64,000 nt of DNA from a virus. The stretch spans positions 1-64,000 of the IMG/VR virus record IMGVR_UViG_3300044960_000113; one strand, given 5' to 3'. Below the pieces are notes generated by a model that saw only the letters and a program-made list of their open reading frames with translations, had not been told where the DNA came from and made no database searches. Positions 26,232-34,607 of this stretch are shown here, in pieces (the stretch's first letter is position 1; each line of letters opens with the position of its first letter). Made by a program: the position numbers and the translations under genes.

Positions 26232-27619
26232 AGTGTAATATCTCTACATTCATAAAAATAATTTTCTAATTCTGGAAATGTTTCAACGAAATTTGTTTTT
26301 CTTCTTTTATCAGCTTCTGTATAATATAAATAAAAATCTTTCATTAATGTTTTTTCTGGTTCTTTAGAATTCATATATGCACACAATCTATCTATTTGAT
26401 CTATTTCTTCTAAATAAAACATACCAATTTTTTTATTATCTGAATTAGATCTAACAAAATCTTTCCATTCTTCTGTGTATTTCTTTTTTAATTCATTTGG
26501 CAATTGTGTAACAGATATAAATGGTGGATGTCTTAAATATGGTATATTAATGCTTACTCTATTATAAGCATTTGTTATGTTATGTTTTTGTCTTAATTTT
26601 AATATAAATTCTAAAAATTTTTTAAAACTTGGTGATCCTAATAAATTAGCTGTTACCATAAAATTAATTCTTGCTCTTTTATCTGTCATTTCTAAATATG
26701 TTTCTATATTTTTACAAAATAACGTCCAATCCATACCATATCTTATATATTCACATTGTTTTTCTATTGATTCAGCGCTAGTAAATAACATAAATGCTTT
26801 TACCTTATTATTTTTAATAATATCATTTGAGTATGATATTAATTTAAGAACTAAATCATGTGGAATTCCCATATTACTATTAATAGCAAATGTTAATTCT
26901 TTTCTTGGATTGTCTTTGATATAATCTAATATTTTCCATGTATTTTCTGATAATAATGGTTCTCCACCAGTTATTCTAAATGTATGTAAATCATTGTATA
27001 AAGTTGGCCACCATTTCCAAAATGCTTCAATATATGGATTATATTCCTTATGATGAATTGGAAATCTTCCAATTCTTTTTAGATAATCTAAATTATGTAA
27101 TTCATATTCTGATAATTTGTATGGCCCATGATGTTGTATTTCTTCCATCCATCTAGATGAAATATCTGGCATACAATATGTGCATTTAAAATTACATATA
27201 TTTTCAAACGCTATTTCCATATATGTTGGATTAATGTTTTCACCCAATTTAGAATCTAAAACTTTATAAAAATATGGAGCAGCCCAACTACTAGAACTTT
27301 TATATATTCTATCACTTATTGTTTTTTCTGGAAGATTTTCAATATTCCAACAATATTGACATTCTTTAGTTTGAATACCTTCCAACATTTCTTTTCTAGC
27401 AAAAATTTTTATTGGCGTATTATGTAGTGAATTAGGGTTATTTAATAAATCATTTTCATCTATTTTATGCGAAGTTGGATGATGACACGAATGTGTTGTT
27501 CCATTATATAAATTAGTAGTAACTTGTAACCATTTCGCTAAACAAAATGTTGGTGACACAGAATCTAATTTTTCTTTAAATTTTTTAACTTTGTCTAGGT
27601 GTTCTTTATTTGATAACAT
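26228..27619 (-). CDS. Radical SAM enzyme with extra Cys clusters
   Basis: 463 residues. The radical SAM iron-sulfur motif CNFKCTYC is at 142-149 (Cys142, Cys146, Cys149), followed by FRITGGEPLLS, the SAM-binding GGEP motif. Additional Cys at 26, 45, 87 and 90 (ECQYCWN) before the core and RLCAYMN/ECRD near the end could bind an auxiliary cluster, as in SPASM/twitch proteins, here with an unusual N-terminal position. Such enzymes modify peptides or sugars by radical chemistry. It is coupled by overlapping start and stop codons to YDEP-type glycosyltransferase genes on both sides, so the three form one pathway. Confidence 0.88.
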   Translation of the reverse strand: MLSNKEHLDKVKKFKEKLDSVSPTFCLAKWLQVTTNLYNGTTHSCHHPTSHKIDENDLLNNPNSLHNTPIKIFARKEMLEGIQTKECQYCWNIENLPEKTISDRIYKSSSSWAAPYFYKVLDSKLGENINPTYMEIAFENICNFKCTYCMPDISSRWMEEIQHHGPYKLSEYELHNLDYLKRIGRFPIHHKEYNPYIEAFWKWWPTLYNDLHTFRITGGEPLLSENTWKILDYIKDNPRKELTFAINSNMGIPHDLVLKLISYSNDIIKNNKVKAFMLFTSAESIEKQCEYIRYGMDWTLFCKNIETYLEMTDKRARINFMVTANLLGSPSFKKFLEFILKLRQKHNITNAYNRVSINIPYLRHPPFISVTQLPNELKKKYTEEWKDFVRSNSDNKKIGMFYLEEIDQIDRLCAYMNSKEPEKTLMKDFYLYYTEADKRRKTNFVETFPELENYFYECRDITL

Positions 27620-28590
27620 TATTTTACTCCATTATCGGCCTCAAATTCTGTTGTTAATATTCCGGTGCGTCTTGGATTTTCATAAACGTATTTAAAAAAT
27701 TTACTTTGGTTTTCATCTAATAATGCAATATCTAATCCAGTGTGTTTTTGTATATTTTCACCTATTTTAATAATTTCTTTTATTAATAAATCTTTTGACC
27801 ATGAATATTTAGTATATTTACAATAATAATCTTTTCCAATAAATTTATCTTTAATTTCATTATTCCAAAAATCTTTAAACCAATCATAATTACTTATTGA
27901 GCTTATATCCCAATCTGTCAAATTGGCCATATATAAACCAAGCCTTGAACCATATATAGACCATAAACCATTTTCAACATCTGCACCAACAGACATCCAA
28001 ATTATTAACCTTTTAAGATTTTTTTCATGTATCGTTGTTTTAATGAGATTTGGTGGTATTTTTTTACCCCTATCAAGGGACATTTTTACACCTTCTCTCA
28101 TACCCGCTCTAAATGCTTGAAATGGTGAACCATTTGGATATGTTGTTGAATATATATTATTTAATTGGATATATTTTTTATCCCAACAAAAATCAACAGT
28201 TTCTTCATCTCGTTCTGCATTTTCGTGTGTTTTCATATTTAAAACGAAATCTTTTGTCCAAAGTTTTAAACCACCATTTCCATAAACTAAACCATTAATA
28301 AAATTTTTACCAGCCCACGAAAAAACACAGTCATTATATATTTCTGGAATATTTATTTTATTTTCTAAAAATTTTTCATCTATTAAATTATCACCATCTA
28401 CTGTAATAAATCTATCTGTTTCAGATTGATTTGCACATGCTTTATGAGCATTATCAAAACCTTTTACACCATGAACACGTTTAGCCCATGGTGCAAAATT
28501 TAAAAGATTTGCCCAAAATTCTTCACATCTTGGTTCATCATATGATATGAAAAAAATATCAAATTCTGTCATATTATATTCTTTACTCAT
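27619..28590 (-). CDS. Glycosyltransferase-like protein (YDEP type), long paralogue
   Basis: 323 residues with the same blocks as the 231-residue protein: FFISYDEPRCEEFW, WAKRVHGVKGFDNAHKACA and the metal motif VDGDNLI (Asp65, Asp67), plus NGGLKLWTKDFV and SPFQAFRAGMREGVKM. It has about 90 extra C-terminal residues. Its stop overlaps the radical SAM start (TAATG) and its own start lies 8 bases inside the end of the 187-residue gene. Family knowledge: such proteins recur near fibre genes in marine phages; function is inferred only. Confidence 0.78.
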   Translation of the reverse strand: MSKEYNMTEFDIFFISYDEPRCEEFWANLLNFAPWAKRVHGVKGFDNAHKACANQSETDRFITVDGDNLIDEKFLENKINIPEIYNDCVFSWAGKNFINGLVYGNGGLKLWTKDFVLNMKTHENAERDEETVDFCWDKKYIQLNNIYSTTYPNGSPFQAFRAGMREGVKMSLDRGKKIPPNLIKTTIHEKNLKRLIIWMSVGADVENGLWSIYGSRLGLYMANLTDWDISSISNYDWFKDFWNNEIKDKFIGKDYYCKYTKYSWSKDLLIKEIIKIGENIQKHTGLDIALLDENQSKFFKYVYENPRRTGILTTEFEADNGVK

Positions 28591-29146
28591 TTAAAAACTC
28601 CATATAATAATTATTAAATATTCTTTTTGTAAATATTGAATATTGATCACGTATATAATCTATATTAAATGTATTATCATTTAATTTATCTAAATAAATA
28701 ATACGTAATAAATTAGACGGATCATTTTTACCAGTTATATAAAAGCATATAGGTTCTTTAATTAAATCTTTTATTTCATTAGAAATAAAAATTTTAATTT
28801 TTTTTGATTTTTTATAAAATATTAATTTTATATCAACAGAACTAAATTTTTTATTTACATTATTTTCAATTATTTCTACTAAAGGTAATGTGTCTATTAA
28901 ATTGATCGCTTTTTCAACTTTTTTAATAGCCATTTCTTTTTCTAATAATGAATATTTATTATCATATGATTTAAAAACAATCAATGATTTATATGATTTT
29001 TTACCTATTAAAATATCATTGGCTAATGATTCATCAATTTCAAAACACACAGTATATTTAGTATCTGTATCTCTTGATTTTTTTACAGGAGATATTCTTA
29101 AAATTTTATTGATTTTAGTATCATAAAAACAATAATATTTAGACAC
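28583..29146 (-). CDS. Unknown protein in glycan cluster
   Basis: 187 residues, Lys/Ile-rich, mixed alpha/beta. It opens SKYYCFYDTKINKILRISP and has a central KLIFYKKSKKIKIFISNEI beta region. The start is a GTG at 29146, supported by GGAGAAAAAATTAG just upstream; it overlaps the end of the glycosyltransferase gene before it by 8 bases. It sits in the middle of a tightly coupled cluster, so it probably serves the same pathway. No family recognised. Confidence 0.7.
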   Translation of the reverse strand: MSKYYCFYDTKINKILRISPVKKSRDTDTKYTVCFEIDESLANDILIGKKSYKSLIVFKSYDNKYSLLEKEMAIKKVEKAINLIDTLPLVEIIENNVNKKFSSVDIKLIFYKKSKKIKIFISNEIKDLIKEPICFYITGKNDPSNLLRIIYLDKLNDNTFNIDYIRDQYSIFTKRIFNNYYMEFLNE

Positions 29147-29996
29147 CTAATTTTTTCTCCATATAATAAATTTTTTCGTCTGTTAAAAAATTCTTTACAT
29201 AATAATGTAAAGGATATATTTGTAAATAGTTTCCTATTTTGCATATACATTCTGGCGTAAAATATACTGGTATCATTTTTGTCCAGTCTTCATTTGAATA
29301 AATATCATCTGGCCAATTTTGCATTTTTGTTTTCATATGCACGAAAGTTGGCATCAAAATATTTCTATTATGATTTAATTCTTCAAATTCTAATATTTTA
29401 GCAGCTATAGCAAAAACAACATCTGTACTAACATAATGTGGTCTATGAATTGGTTCTAAAAATTCTTCAAAAAATTTCTGCCAATTATTAAATATCAATT
29501 CTGATAATTTAAAAAATTCAAAAACTTTATCTGTTTTCTTAAAATAAAAAAATGCAGAATATACATTAGGTAAATTATTTTCAACAAAAACTTTTCTATA
29601 ATATGTTGATGTAGCTTTTTCGTTTCTATATGTTAAAACGTCCGTTGTGAATACAGCTTCATTTCCTTCTAATATAGACCACCAATTAGTTATGTCTGTA
29701 AAGAAAAGCATATCTGCATCTAATTTTATTGTTTCATCATATGGAGACATATAAATGGATTTCCATTCATTTTCGAGTTTCCATTTTGATTTTTTTGCAT
29801 CATCTTTCCATGGTATTTCGACTATTTCATCGAATACCATTTTATATTTTGATGGTATTTTTTTGATTTCTTGTTTTGTTACACCTATTGATAAATTTGA
29901 ATATTTTTTTTGACTTAATTTTAATGACAATGCAAGACCATATGCCATTCGTTGGTATTGCTTTCCTTGAGCAATAGTAAAAAATCCCTTACTCAT
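29139..29996 (-). CDS. Glycosyltransferase, GT8-like
   Basis: 285 residues. The N-terminus (GFFTIAQGKQYQRMAYGLAL) and the metal motif IKLDADMLFFTD (Asp93-x-Asp95) after YMSPYDET fit the GT-A fold of family 8-type enzymes, where DxD binds a nucleotide sugar with manganese. NVYSAFFYFKKTDKVFEFF and the PTFVHMKTKMQNW region are also family-like. The protein is a distant paralogue of the next gene upstream (same SPYDET + DxD block). Its ATG lies 8 bases inside that gene. Confidence 0.85.
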   Translation of the reverse strand: MSKGFFTIAQGKQYQRMAYGLALSLKLSQKKYSNLSIGVTKQEIKKIPSKYKMVFDEIVEIPWKDDAKKSKWKLENEWKSIYMSPYDETIKLDADMLFFTDITNWWSILEGNEAVFTTDVLTYRNEKATSTYYRKVFVENNLPNVYSAFFYFKKTDKVFEFFKLSELIFNNWQKFFEEFLEPIHRPHYVSTDVVFAIAAKILEFEELNHNRNILMPTFVHMKTKMQNWPDDIYSNEDWTKMIPVYFTPECICKIGNYLQIYPLHYYVKNFLTDEKIYYMEKKLGV

Positions 29997-30885
29997 TTAT
30001 AACTCTCATTATATTATCAAAATTATTTAATATAGACAGTTTATTCATACAATGAATGTTTATTCCTTTTATTGTAGATGCGTAAAATTTCCATTTTTCT
30101 TTCATATCATTAACAAATACACATATTTCATTTTTATTTTTAAATTTATATAATTGATCTTGATCAGTTAATGTTAATAATGGCCCACCAGGTAATGGTT
30201 TAATTTCATCATTTTCTAGAAAACCATTTAATACATGTAATGCTATAGAAAATGCATAATCATTTCTAAATAAACTACCAGGAAAGTCATAAACTAATTT
30301 ATAAAATTCCCAATGATTTTTAATATGTTCAACAAAATCAAATAAAAGTTTAACCCTTGGCGTTTTCTTGAAATAAATGGCAGTTGCCCAAAACATTTTA
30401 ATTCCATATGGATTTAATCTAAATTCTGGGCCAGTAAGTTTTTCATAATGTAAATTTATTGCATCTGAATTTATTAAAATATCCTCTTCACAACCCCATA
30501 TTGTATTCAAAACATCATTTAAAACAAAATAATCAACATCTAACAAAAGTGTTTCATCATATGGTGATAATTTATATATTTCAGATCTGGATTTATTTTT
30601 AAATTCTGCATTTATTGAGTGATATTGTGTATCTCTATATACTCGAATATTTTTATTATTTAAAATTGAATCATCATTAAATATGATAATATTATCAAAA
30701 ATTGATTCAAATTGTTTTTGATTATTTTTAAAATAATCCCATCCAATACTGTAATCATCAGTAATTATTGATATGGGAATCCCATGCATATTTTTATTAA
30801 CAAGACTTCCAGCAAGATGTACTAATTTTAAGTAATCAATACGATCATTATTGATAGCAAAAAAAACTATTCCACGTTTTGACAT
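29989..30885 (-). CDS. Glycosyltransferase, GT8-like paralogue
   Basis: 298 residues. It shares with its neighbour a KLSPYDETLLLDVDYFVLND block (Asp116-x-Asp118 metal site), the AIYFKKTPRVKLLFDFVEH region and the overall length. It begins GIVFFAINNDRIDYLKLVHL, a typical Rossmann-like start. A role in building a glycan on virion, DNA or host surface is possible; the sequence does not tell which. It is 6 bases from the stop of the 124-residue gene, so it probably begins the glycan cluster. Confidence 0.82.
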   Translation of the reverse strand: MSKRGIVFFAINNDRIDYLKLVHLAGSLVNKNMHGIPISIITDDYSIGWDYFKNNQKQFESIFDNIIIFNDDSILNNKNIRVYRDTQYHSINAEFKNKSRSEIYKLSPYDETLLLDVDYFVLNDVLNTIWGCEEDILINSDAINLHYEKLTGPEFRLNPYGIKMFWATAIYFKKTPRVKLLFDFVEHIKNHWEFYKLVYDFPGSLFRNDYAFSIALHVLNGFLENDEIKPLPGGPLLTLTDQDQLYKFKNKNEICVFVNDMKEKWKFYASTIKGINIHCMNKLSILNNFDNIMRVINE

Positions 30886-30891
30886 ATATTA

Positions 30892-31266
30892 TCACCAAGT
30901 AACAACTTTTGATGTAGTTCTAGCTGATTTTAATCTATTATATTCTTTTAAATGTTCATCCATTCCAGCATTATATAATTCTACTAATTCTTCTAAAAAG
31001 TTTTTTAGATTATCTATTTTTATTGGGTTATCGTTATTATCTAATAACACTGCTTCTTGTTTGTTTAAATTTAATAATGCTGAAACAAATGAAATTAAAT
31101 CTCTATCGGCAGTAAATATACCACCATTAATTGAAAATGTTAAATCACTTTTAAGTTTTAATTTAGATGCATTTTTTTGTAATTGTAAAGTTACTCTATA
31201 GTTAGATGCTTCTAATGCAGCAGCTAATCTTTCATCTATAGCATTCATTGTAGTAGTATCTGACAT
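30892..31266 (-). CDS. Unknown protein downstream of fibre gene
   Basis: 124 residues: a helical start (DERLAAALEASNYRVTLQLQ), a beta pair around KSDLTFSINGGIFTADRDLI and a C-terminal helix (FLEELVELYNAGMDEHLKEY). Its evenly balanced composition suggests a stable folded protein. I recall similar proteins next to fibre-like genes in marine T4-like phages. AAAGGATAATAAT precedes the ATG; a hairpin terminator and a CATAAATA variant late box lie just upstream, so it probably has its own late start. Confidence 0.75.
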   Translation of the reverse strand: MSDTTTMNAIDERLAAALEASNYRVTLQLQKNASKLKLKSDLTFSINGGIFTADRDLISFVSALLNLNKQEAVLLDNNDNPIKIDNLKNFLEELVELYNAGMDEHLKEYNRLKSARTTSKVVTW

Positions 31267-31293
31267 ATTATTATCCTTTATAAAATATAAAAA

Positions 31294-31301
31294 TATTTAT
31301 G
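31294..31301 (-). promoter_or_regulatory. Possible late promoter, CATAAATA variant
   Basis: CATAAATA on minus, 28 bases before the ATG of the 124-residue gene, at the foot of the terminator hairpin. It differs from the T4 consensus at the first base. Confidence 0.35.
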
Positions 31302-31328
31302 GCTAAGATTTTCATTCTTAGCCATAAA
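31296..31328 (-). terminator. Hairpin terminator after fibre-like gene
   Basis: A perfect 13-base inverted repeat (TTTATGGCTAAGA and its complement, 7-base loop), the most GC-rich hairpin nearby, followed on minus by ATATTTTTATATTTT. It lies between the fibre-like gene and the 124-residue gene. Confidence 0.7.
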
Positions 31329-31355
31329 ATTCTAAAAATTTATTTTTAATATTTT

Positions 31356-32645
31356 TTATATATTAGATGTACTAGACATAGTAGCAAATGCTATTTCTGG
31401 ATCGTTTAGATATAACTCAGATGCTTTAACTTGTGTTACATCAGATGTTATTGTTCCATCAATCCCTGAATAATAATACATATTTGTCATATCAAATTCT
31501 ATATATACTCTTATATCTTTTCCATTTTCTATTTTACATTGAACCTTATAACCATTGTCTAATGGATTTCCACCAACATGCGCTTCAAAATATGTCTGAT
31601 ATGATGTAGTCATATTATAGAAACCCTGTACTCCAACACCCGACATTAATGAAGCTGTTGTATTACATGCAGAAATAGTAATAGTTCCAATTGATGCTAA
31701 AAGTGCATCATATGCTAAATTTATAGGATCTGGTGGTGGTGTAGGATTTAAATCTGGTGTGATTTGAATTCTTCCACCAGAATTAAAAAATGCTTTCATG
31801 TGATTAGCATTTGTAAATTGTATAAATACTTCATGATATTTTGTGGTTCCCCAAACACTTGTTGATTGATGGAATCCACCTGCATTACTTGATTCTAATG
31901 ATGTTGCTTGGAATCGTGTAGTAAATAAATCGTTAATATTAATTTGAGTATTATTGAATTCATTTAATAATGTTGTAATACCACATTGAATATTTGAAGT
32001 ATGATCATAAATAAATCCACGCGTACTTATATTTGCACTACTTACTCCTTGATGGTTTGCAATATTTCTAAATTTATTTAATAAATTTATCCAATCTAAA
32101 TTTGTCATTGATGTTAGATGTGGTAAATTATTCTGACCATAACCAAATACTGTTGAACATCCAGAGCTTAGTGGTCCAGTTGGTGTTCCAGCTATTTGAT
32201 TATATAAATCAACTAATGAATTATATTCTTCTAAATATGCAACTGCAACAAAATTACTACTAACCTTTTTCCATGCTGATCCATCCCATACCCACATTAT
32301 TTCATCATCACTATCCCACCATAAAAGTCCTGTTACAACATTTGTTGGTGCTGTTGGAGATACAACACAAATACCACCTATTGGCTTCCAAGTATTATTT
32401 GTGTCATAAATATATGGAACTCTGTCTCCAGTATTAAACCAAATTTGCCCGTGAGTTGGGTGTGGTGGTGGATTAGGAGAAGCAAAATTTTCTAGGATTT
32501 TAAGAATGCCTTCTTGTTGACCTTCACCATAATTTGGTGCACCTTTACCAAATAAAGTAATACTTGTTGATGTGGTATCAACTGCTAAAGGATTTAGTAT
32601 AATTGTACCTTTAACAATGTCTGACCAATTTAAAACGTATGCCAT
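31356..32645 (-). CDS. Fibre-like virion structural protein
   Basis: 429 residues, rich in Thr, Asn, Gly and Pro. The N-terminus holds FGKGAPNYGEGQQEGILKIL (about 32-51) and PPPHPTHGQIWFNTGDRVPY, then two more such blocks (VTGLLWWDSDDEIMWVWDGS), the type of short tail-protein repeat common in marine T4-like phages. The rest is beta-rich with few charges. Start fixed by AGAGGAATAAAATT. The 5' leader has two copies of ACCGGCG (see below). A virion fibre or baseplate-attached protein is likely; no receptor-binding domain can be named. Confidence 0.8.
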   Translation of the reverse strand: MAYVLNWSDIVKGTIILNPLAVDTTSTSITLFGKGAPNYGEGQQEGILKILENFASPNPPPHPTHGQIWFNTGDRVPYIYDTNNTWKPIGGICVVSPTAPTNVVTGLLWWDSDDEIMWVWDGSAWKKVSSNFVAVAYLEEYNSLVDLYNQIAGTPTGPLSSGCSTVFGYGQNNLPHLTSMTNLDWINLLNKFRNIANHQGVSSANISTRGFIYDHTSNIQCGITTLLNEFNNTQININDLFTTRFQATSLESSNAGGFHQSTSVWGTTKYHEVFIQFTNANHMKAFFNSGGRIQITPDLNPTPPPDPINLAYDALLASIGTITISACNTTASLMSGVGVQGFYNMTTSYQTYFEAHVGGNPLDNGYKVQCKIENGKDIRVYIEFDMTNMYYYSGIDGTITSDVTQVKASELYLNDPEIAFATMSSTSNI

Positions 32646-32664
32646 AATTTTATTCCTCTATTTG

Positions 32665-32699
32665 CGCCGGTTCACAAAAAGTTAAATAAATCCGCCGGT
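32665..32699. repeat. Direct repeat CGCCGGT x2 in fibre gene leader
   Basis: Two identical CGCCGGT copies (32665-32671 and 32693-32699), 28 bases apart, in a region otherwise almost free of G and C, just upstream of the fibre gene ribosome binding site. Possible protein or RNA binding site. Confidence 0.5.
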
Positions 32700-32737
32700 A
32701 TTTTCAGATTTATTTAATATACTATATATAATAAATA

Positions 32738-32745
32738 TATTTATA
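32738..32745 (-). promoter_or_regulatory. Candidate late promoter for fibre gene
   Basis: TATAAATA on minus, 93 bases before the fibre-like gene ATG; the leader between them would contain the two ACCGGCG copies. Confidence 0.35.
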
Positions 32746-32792
32746 TAAAAATACATTTTTTAATATTTTTAATTTATTTAAGAATAATAAAT

Positions 32793-33509
32793 TCATTTTT
32801 TAGATGATTCTAAATGTGTTAGAATAGTTTCAATCAATGGATGCCGTACAACATCTTTTTTATTAAATTCATGAACTATAATATCAGAGCTAACACCTTT
32901 TAATTTATTTGATATCCATATTAATCCATTATCAAATTTATTAGGTAAATCTGATTGAGAACTATCTCCATTAATAGCAAAATATGAATTAAACCCAATT
33001 CTTGTAATAAACATTTTAATCTGTTCTTTTGTTGCATTTTGTGCTTCATCTAATATTACGAAACAATTATTAAATGTTCTTCCCCTCATAAATGCTAATG
33101 GTGCTATTTCTATTTTATTGTTATCAAATAGTTTTTTCGTCATTGTAGGACCTATATGATCTTCTATGCTATCAAGCAATGGTAACAGATATGGATGAAG
33201 TTTTTCACTTAATGTACCTGGTAAATAACCTAAATGTTCACCTGCTTCTACAACAGGACGAGTTATTACTATACGATTAACTTCTTTTGATAATAATTTT
33301 TCTAATGCGATTGCTGTTACTAGATATGTTTTTCCTGATCCAGCAGGACCTAAACATATTGTGATTGGTGTTTCTCTTAAAAAATCTAAATATAATTGTT
33401 GGGCTGTATTTTTTGCATTTATTTTATGTTTTATAAATATTTCTTTTTCGATAGATGATGGATATTTTTGTTTTGAATTAGTTAAATTACCTTTTAATCT
33501 TTTTGACAT
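32793..33509 (-). CDS. phoH: PhoH-like ATPase
   Basis: 238 residues. Walker A ICLGPAGSGKTYLV (51-64), Walker B CFVILDEAQNAT (about 148) and the RGRTFNN and VRHPLIETIL blocks identify the PhoH family, P-loop ATPases related to RNA helicase domains and widespread in marine phages. The cellular role is unsettled (RNA handling has been proposed). GAGAGGTAATAAAATA precedes the ATG and partly overlaps a 17-base palindrome. It lies alone between the LRR array and the fibre gene. Confidence 0.93.
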   Translation of the reverse strand: MSKRLKGNLTNSKQKYPSSIEKEIFIKHKINAKNTAQQLYLDFLRETPITICLGPAGSGKTYLVTAIALEKLLSKEVNRIVITRPVVEAGEHLGYLPGTLSEKLHPYLLPLLDSIEDHIGPTMTKKLFDNNKIEIAPLAFMRGRTFNNCFVILDEAQNATKEQIKMFITRIGFNSYFAINGDSSQSDLPNKFDNGLIWISNKLKGVSSDIIVHEFNKKDVVRHPLIETILTHLESSKK

Positions 33510-33516
33510 TATTTTA

Positions 33517-33573
33517 TTACCTCTCTGTTAAATTAACAGATAAACCCATTTTATTATAATATATTAACTTAAT
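33517..33573 (-). other. Possible leader peptide before phoH
   Basis: A perfect AAAGGAGG site (33583-33590) has no gene of its own. Seven bases on, an ATT codon opens an 18-codon frame (IKLIYYNKMGLSVNLTER) with an internal ATG at 33549; it stops 7 bases before the phoH ATG. It may be a short translated leader coupled to phoH, or a chance site. Confidence 0.25.
33524..33540. promoter_or_regulatory. Palindromic site at phoH ribosome binding site
   Basis: TCTGTTAAATTAACAGA is a perfect 17-base inverted repeat. It touches the phoH GAGAGG site, so it could be a DNA operator or an RNA hairpin controlling phoH translation. Confidence 0.45.
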
Positions 33574-33620
33574 TTTGTTATTCCTCCTTTCTTTAATAGT
33601 GTTATGAACATATTTTAAAT

Positions 33621-33628
33621 TATTTATA
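33621..33628 (-). promoter_or_regulatory. Candidate late promoter upstream of phoH
   Basis: TATAAATA on minus, 112 bases before the phoH ATG and upstream of the leader ribosome binding site. Confidence 0.35.
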
Positions 33629-33675
33629 ACCTGTCATAATTAATTAAAATTTCATAAAAATATTTTTATTAAAAA

Positions 33676-33759
33676 TTAAATTAAATTTGATAAACAAATA
33701 TTTTTGATATCAATAAATGATTTATCTGGTTTTGATTCAAAATTGTTATTTAGTTCCAT
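33676..33759 (-). pseudogene. Collapsed LRR paralogue (relic)
   Basis: A 27-codon frame reads MELNNNFESKPDKSFIDIKN and seven further residues. It joins a start like the MKL of the LRR genes directly to their C-terminal cap (NNNFKSEPDHSFIDI), with the entire N-terminal domain and all repeats missing. It follows the last intact array gene, overlapping it by 10 bases: a base change has altered that gene's normal TGA junction, so its protein ends WEWN. This is the best reading of a thirteenth array gene lost by deletion. Confidence 0.65.
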
Positions 33760-34607
33760 TCCCAGATAAAACCTCCACCAACATTAATAAATGAATGATC
33801 TGGCTCTGATTTAAAATTATTATTAAAACAATAAAAACCACCACCAACTTCTCTTGGTGCACCTAGTAATGATGTTAATAGATTATTTGAACAATCAAAA
33901 TTACCACCTATTTCTTTTGGTGCACCTTTTAATGAAGTTAATTTATTACTATAACATGTAAAATTGTCACCTACTTCTCTTGGTGCACCTAGTAATGATG
34001 TTAATAGATTATTTGAACAATTAAAATTGCCACTCACTTCTTTTGGTCCACCTTCTAATGATGTTAATTTATTATCTGAACAATTAAAATCACCATCTAT
34101 CTCTTTTGGCGCACCTAGTAATGATGTTAATTTATTATTTGAACAATAAAAATCACCACTTACTTCCATTGGTGCACCTTGTAAAGATGTTAAATCATTA
34201 TATGAACAATTAAAATCATTATTTACTTCTCTTGGTGCACCTTTTAATGATTTTAATTGATTATCATGACAATCAAAATCACCACCAACATATTTTGGCG
34301 CACCTTCTAATGATTTTAAAATATTAAATGAACAATCAAAATTACCACCCACTTCTCTTGGTGCACCTAGTAATGATTTTAATTGACTAAGTGAACAATT
34401 AAAATTACCATCTACTTCACCAAATTGAACTGGTATATATTCTAATTTTTTATTAGAAATATCAACATCTCCATTAACATCAACTATACCATTATCATGA
34501 ATTGTATAATTTTTAATATACATTTCTTTTAACCAATTCTCTATTTCTTGTTTATCGGTTAAAAATTTATGTTGTTCTTCTTTTAAAAATAATTCTTGTA
34601 GTTTCAT
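33750..34607 (-). CDS. LRR protein, array copy 12 (last), 9 repeats
   Basis: 285 residues: N-terminal region (1-66) shared by the family (IENWLKEMYIKNYTIHDNGI), nine 21-residue repeats of the form LTSLxGAPxEVxGxFxCxxN, and the cap NNNFKSEPDHSFINVGGGFI. It ends WEWN because a TGA at the usual junction is replaced, giving three extra residues. Repeat 1 (CSLSQLKSLLGAP) is shared with array copy 1 at 42127, a sign of exchange between distant copies. The repeats predict a curved solenoid, probably for protein binding. It is the last intact gene of the array. Start ATG overlaps the previous stop. Confidence 0.85.
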   Translation of the reverse strand: MKLQELFLKEEQHKFLTDKQEIENWLKEMYIKNYTIHDNGIVDVNGDVDISNKKLEYIPVQFGEVDGNFNCSLSQLKSLLGAPREVGGNFDCSFNILKSLEGAPKYVGGDFDCHDNQLKSLKGAPREVNNDFNCSYNDLTSLQGAPMEVSGDFYCSNNKLTSLLGAPKEIDGDFNCSDNKLTSLEGGPKEVSGNFNCSNNLLTSLLGAPREVGDNFTCYSNKLTSLKGAPKEIGGNFDCSNNLLTSLLGAPREVGGGFYCFNNNFKSEPDHSFINVGGGFIWEWN

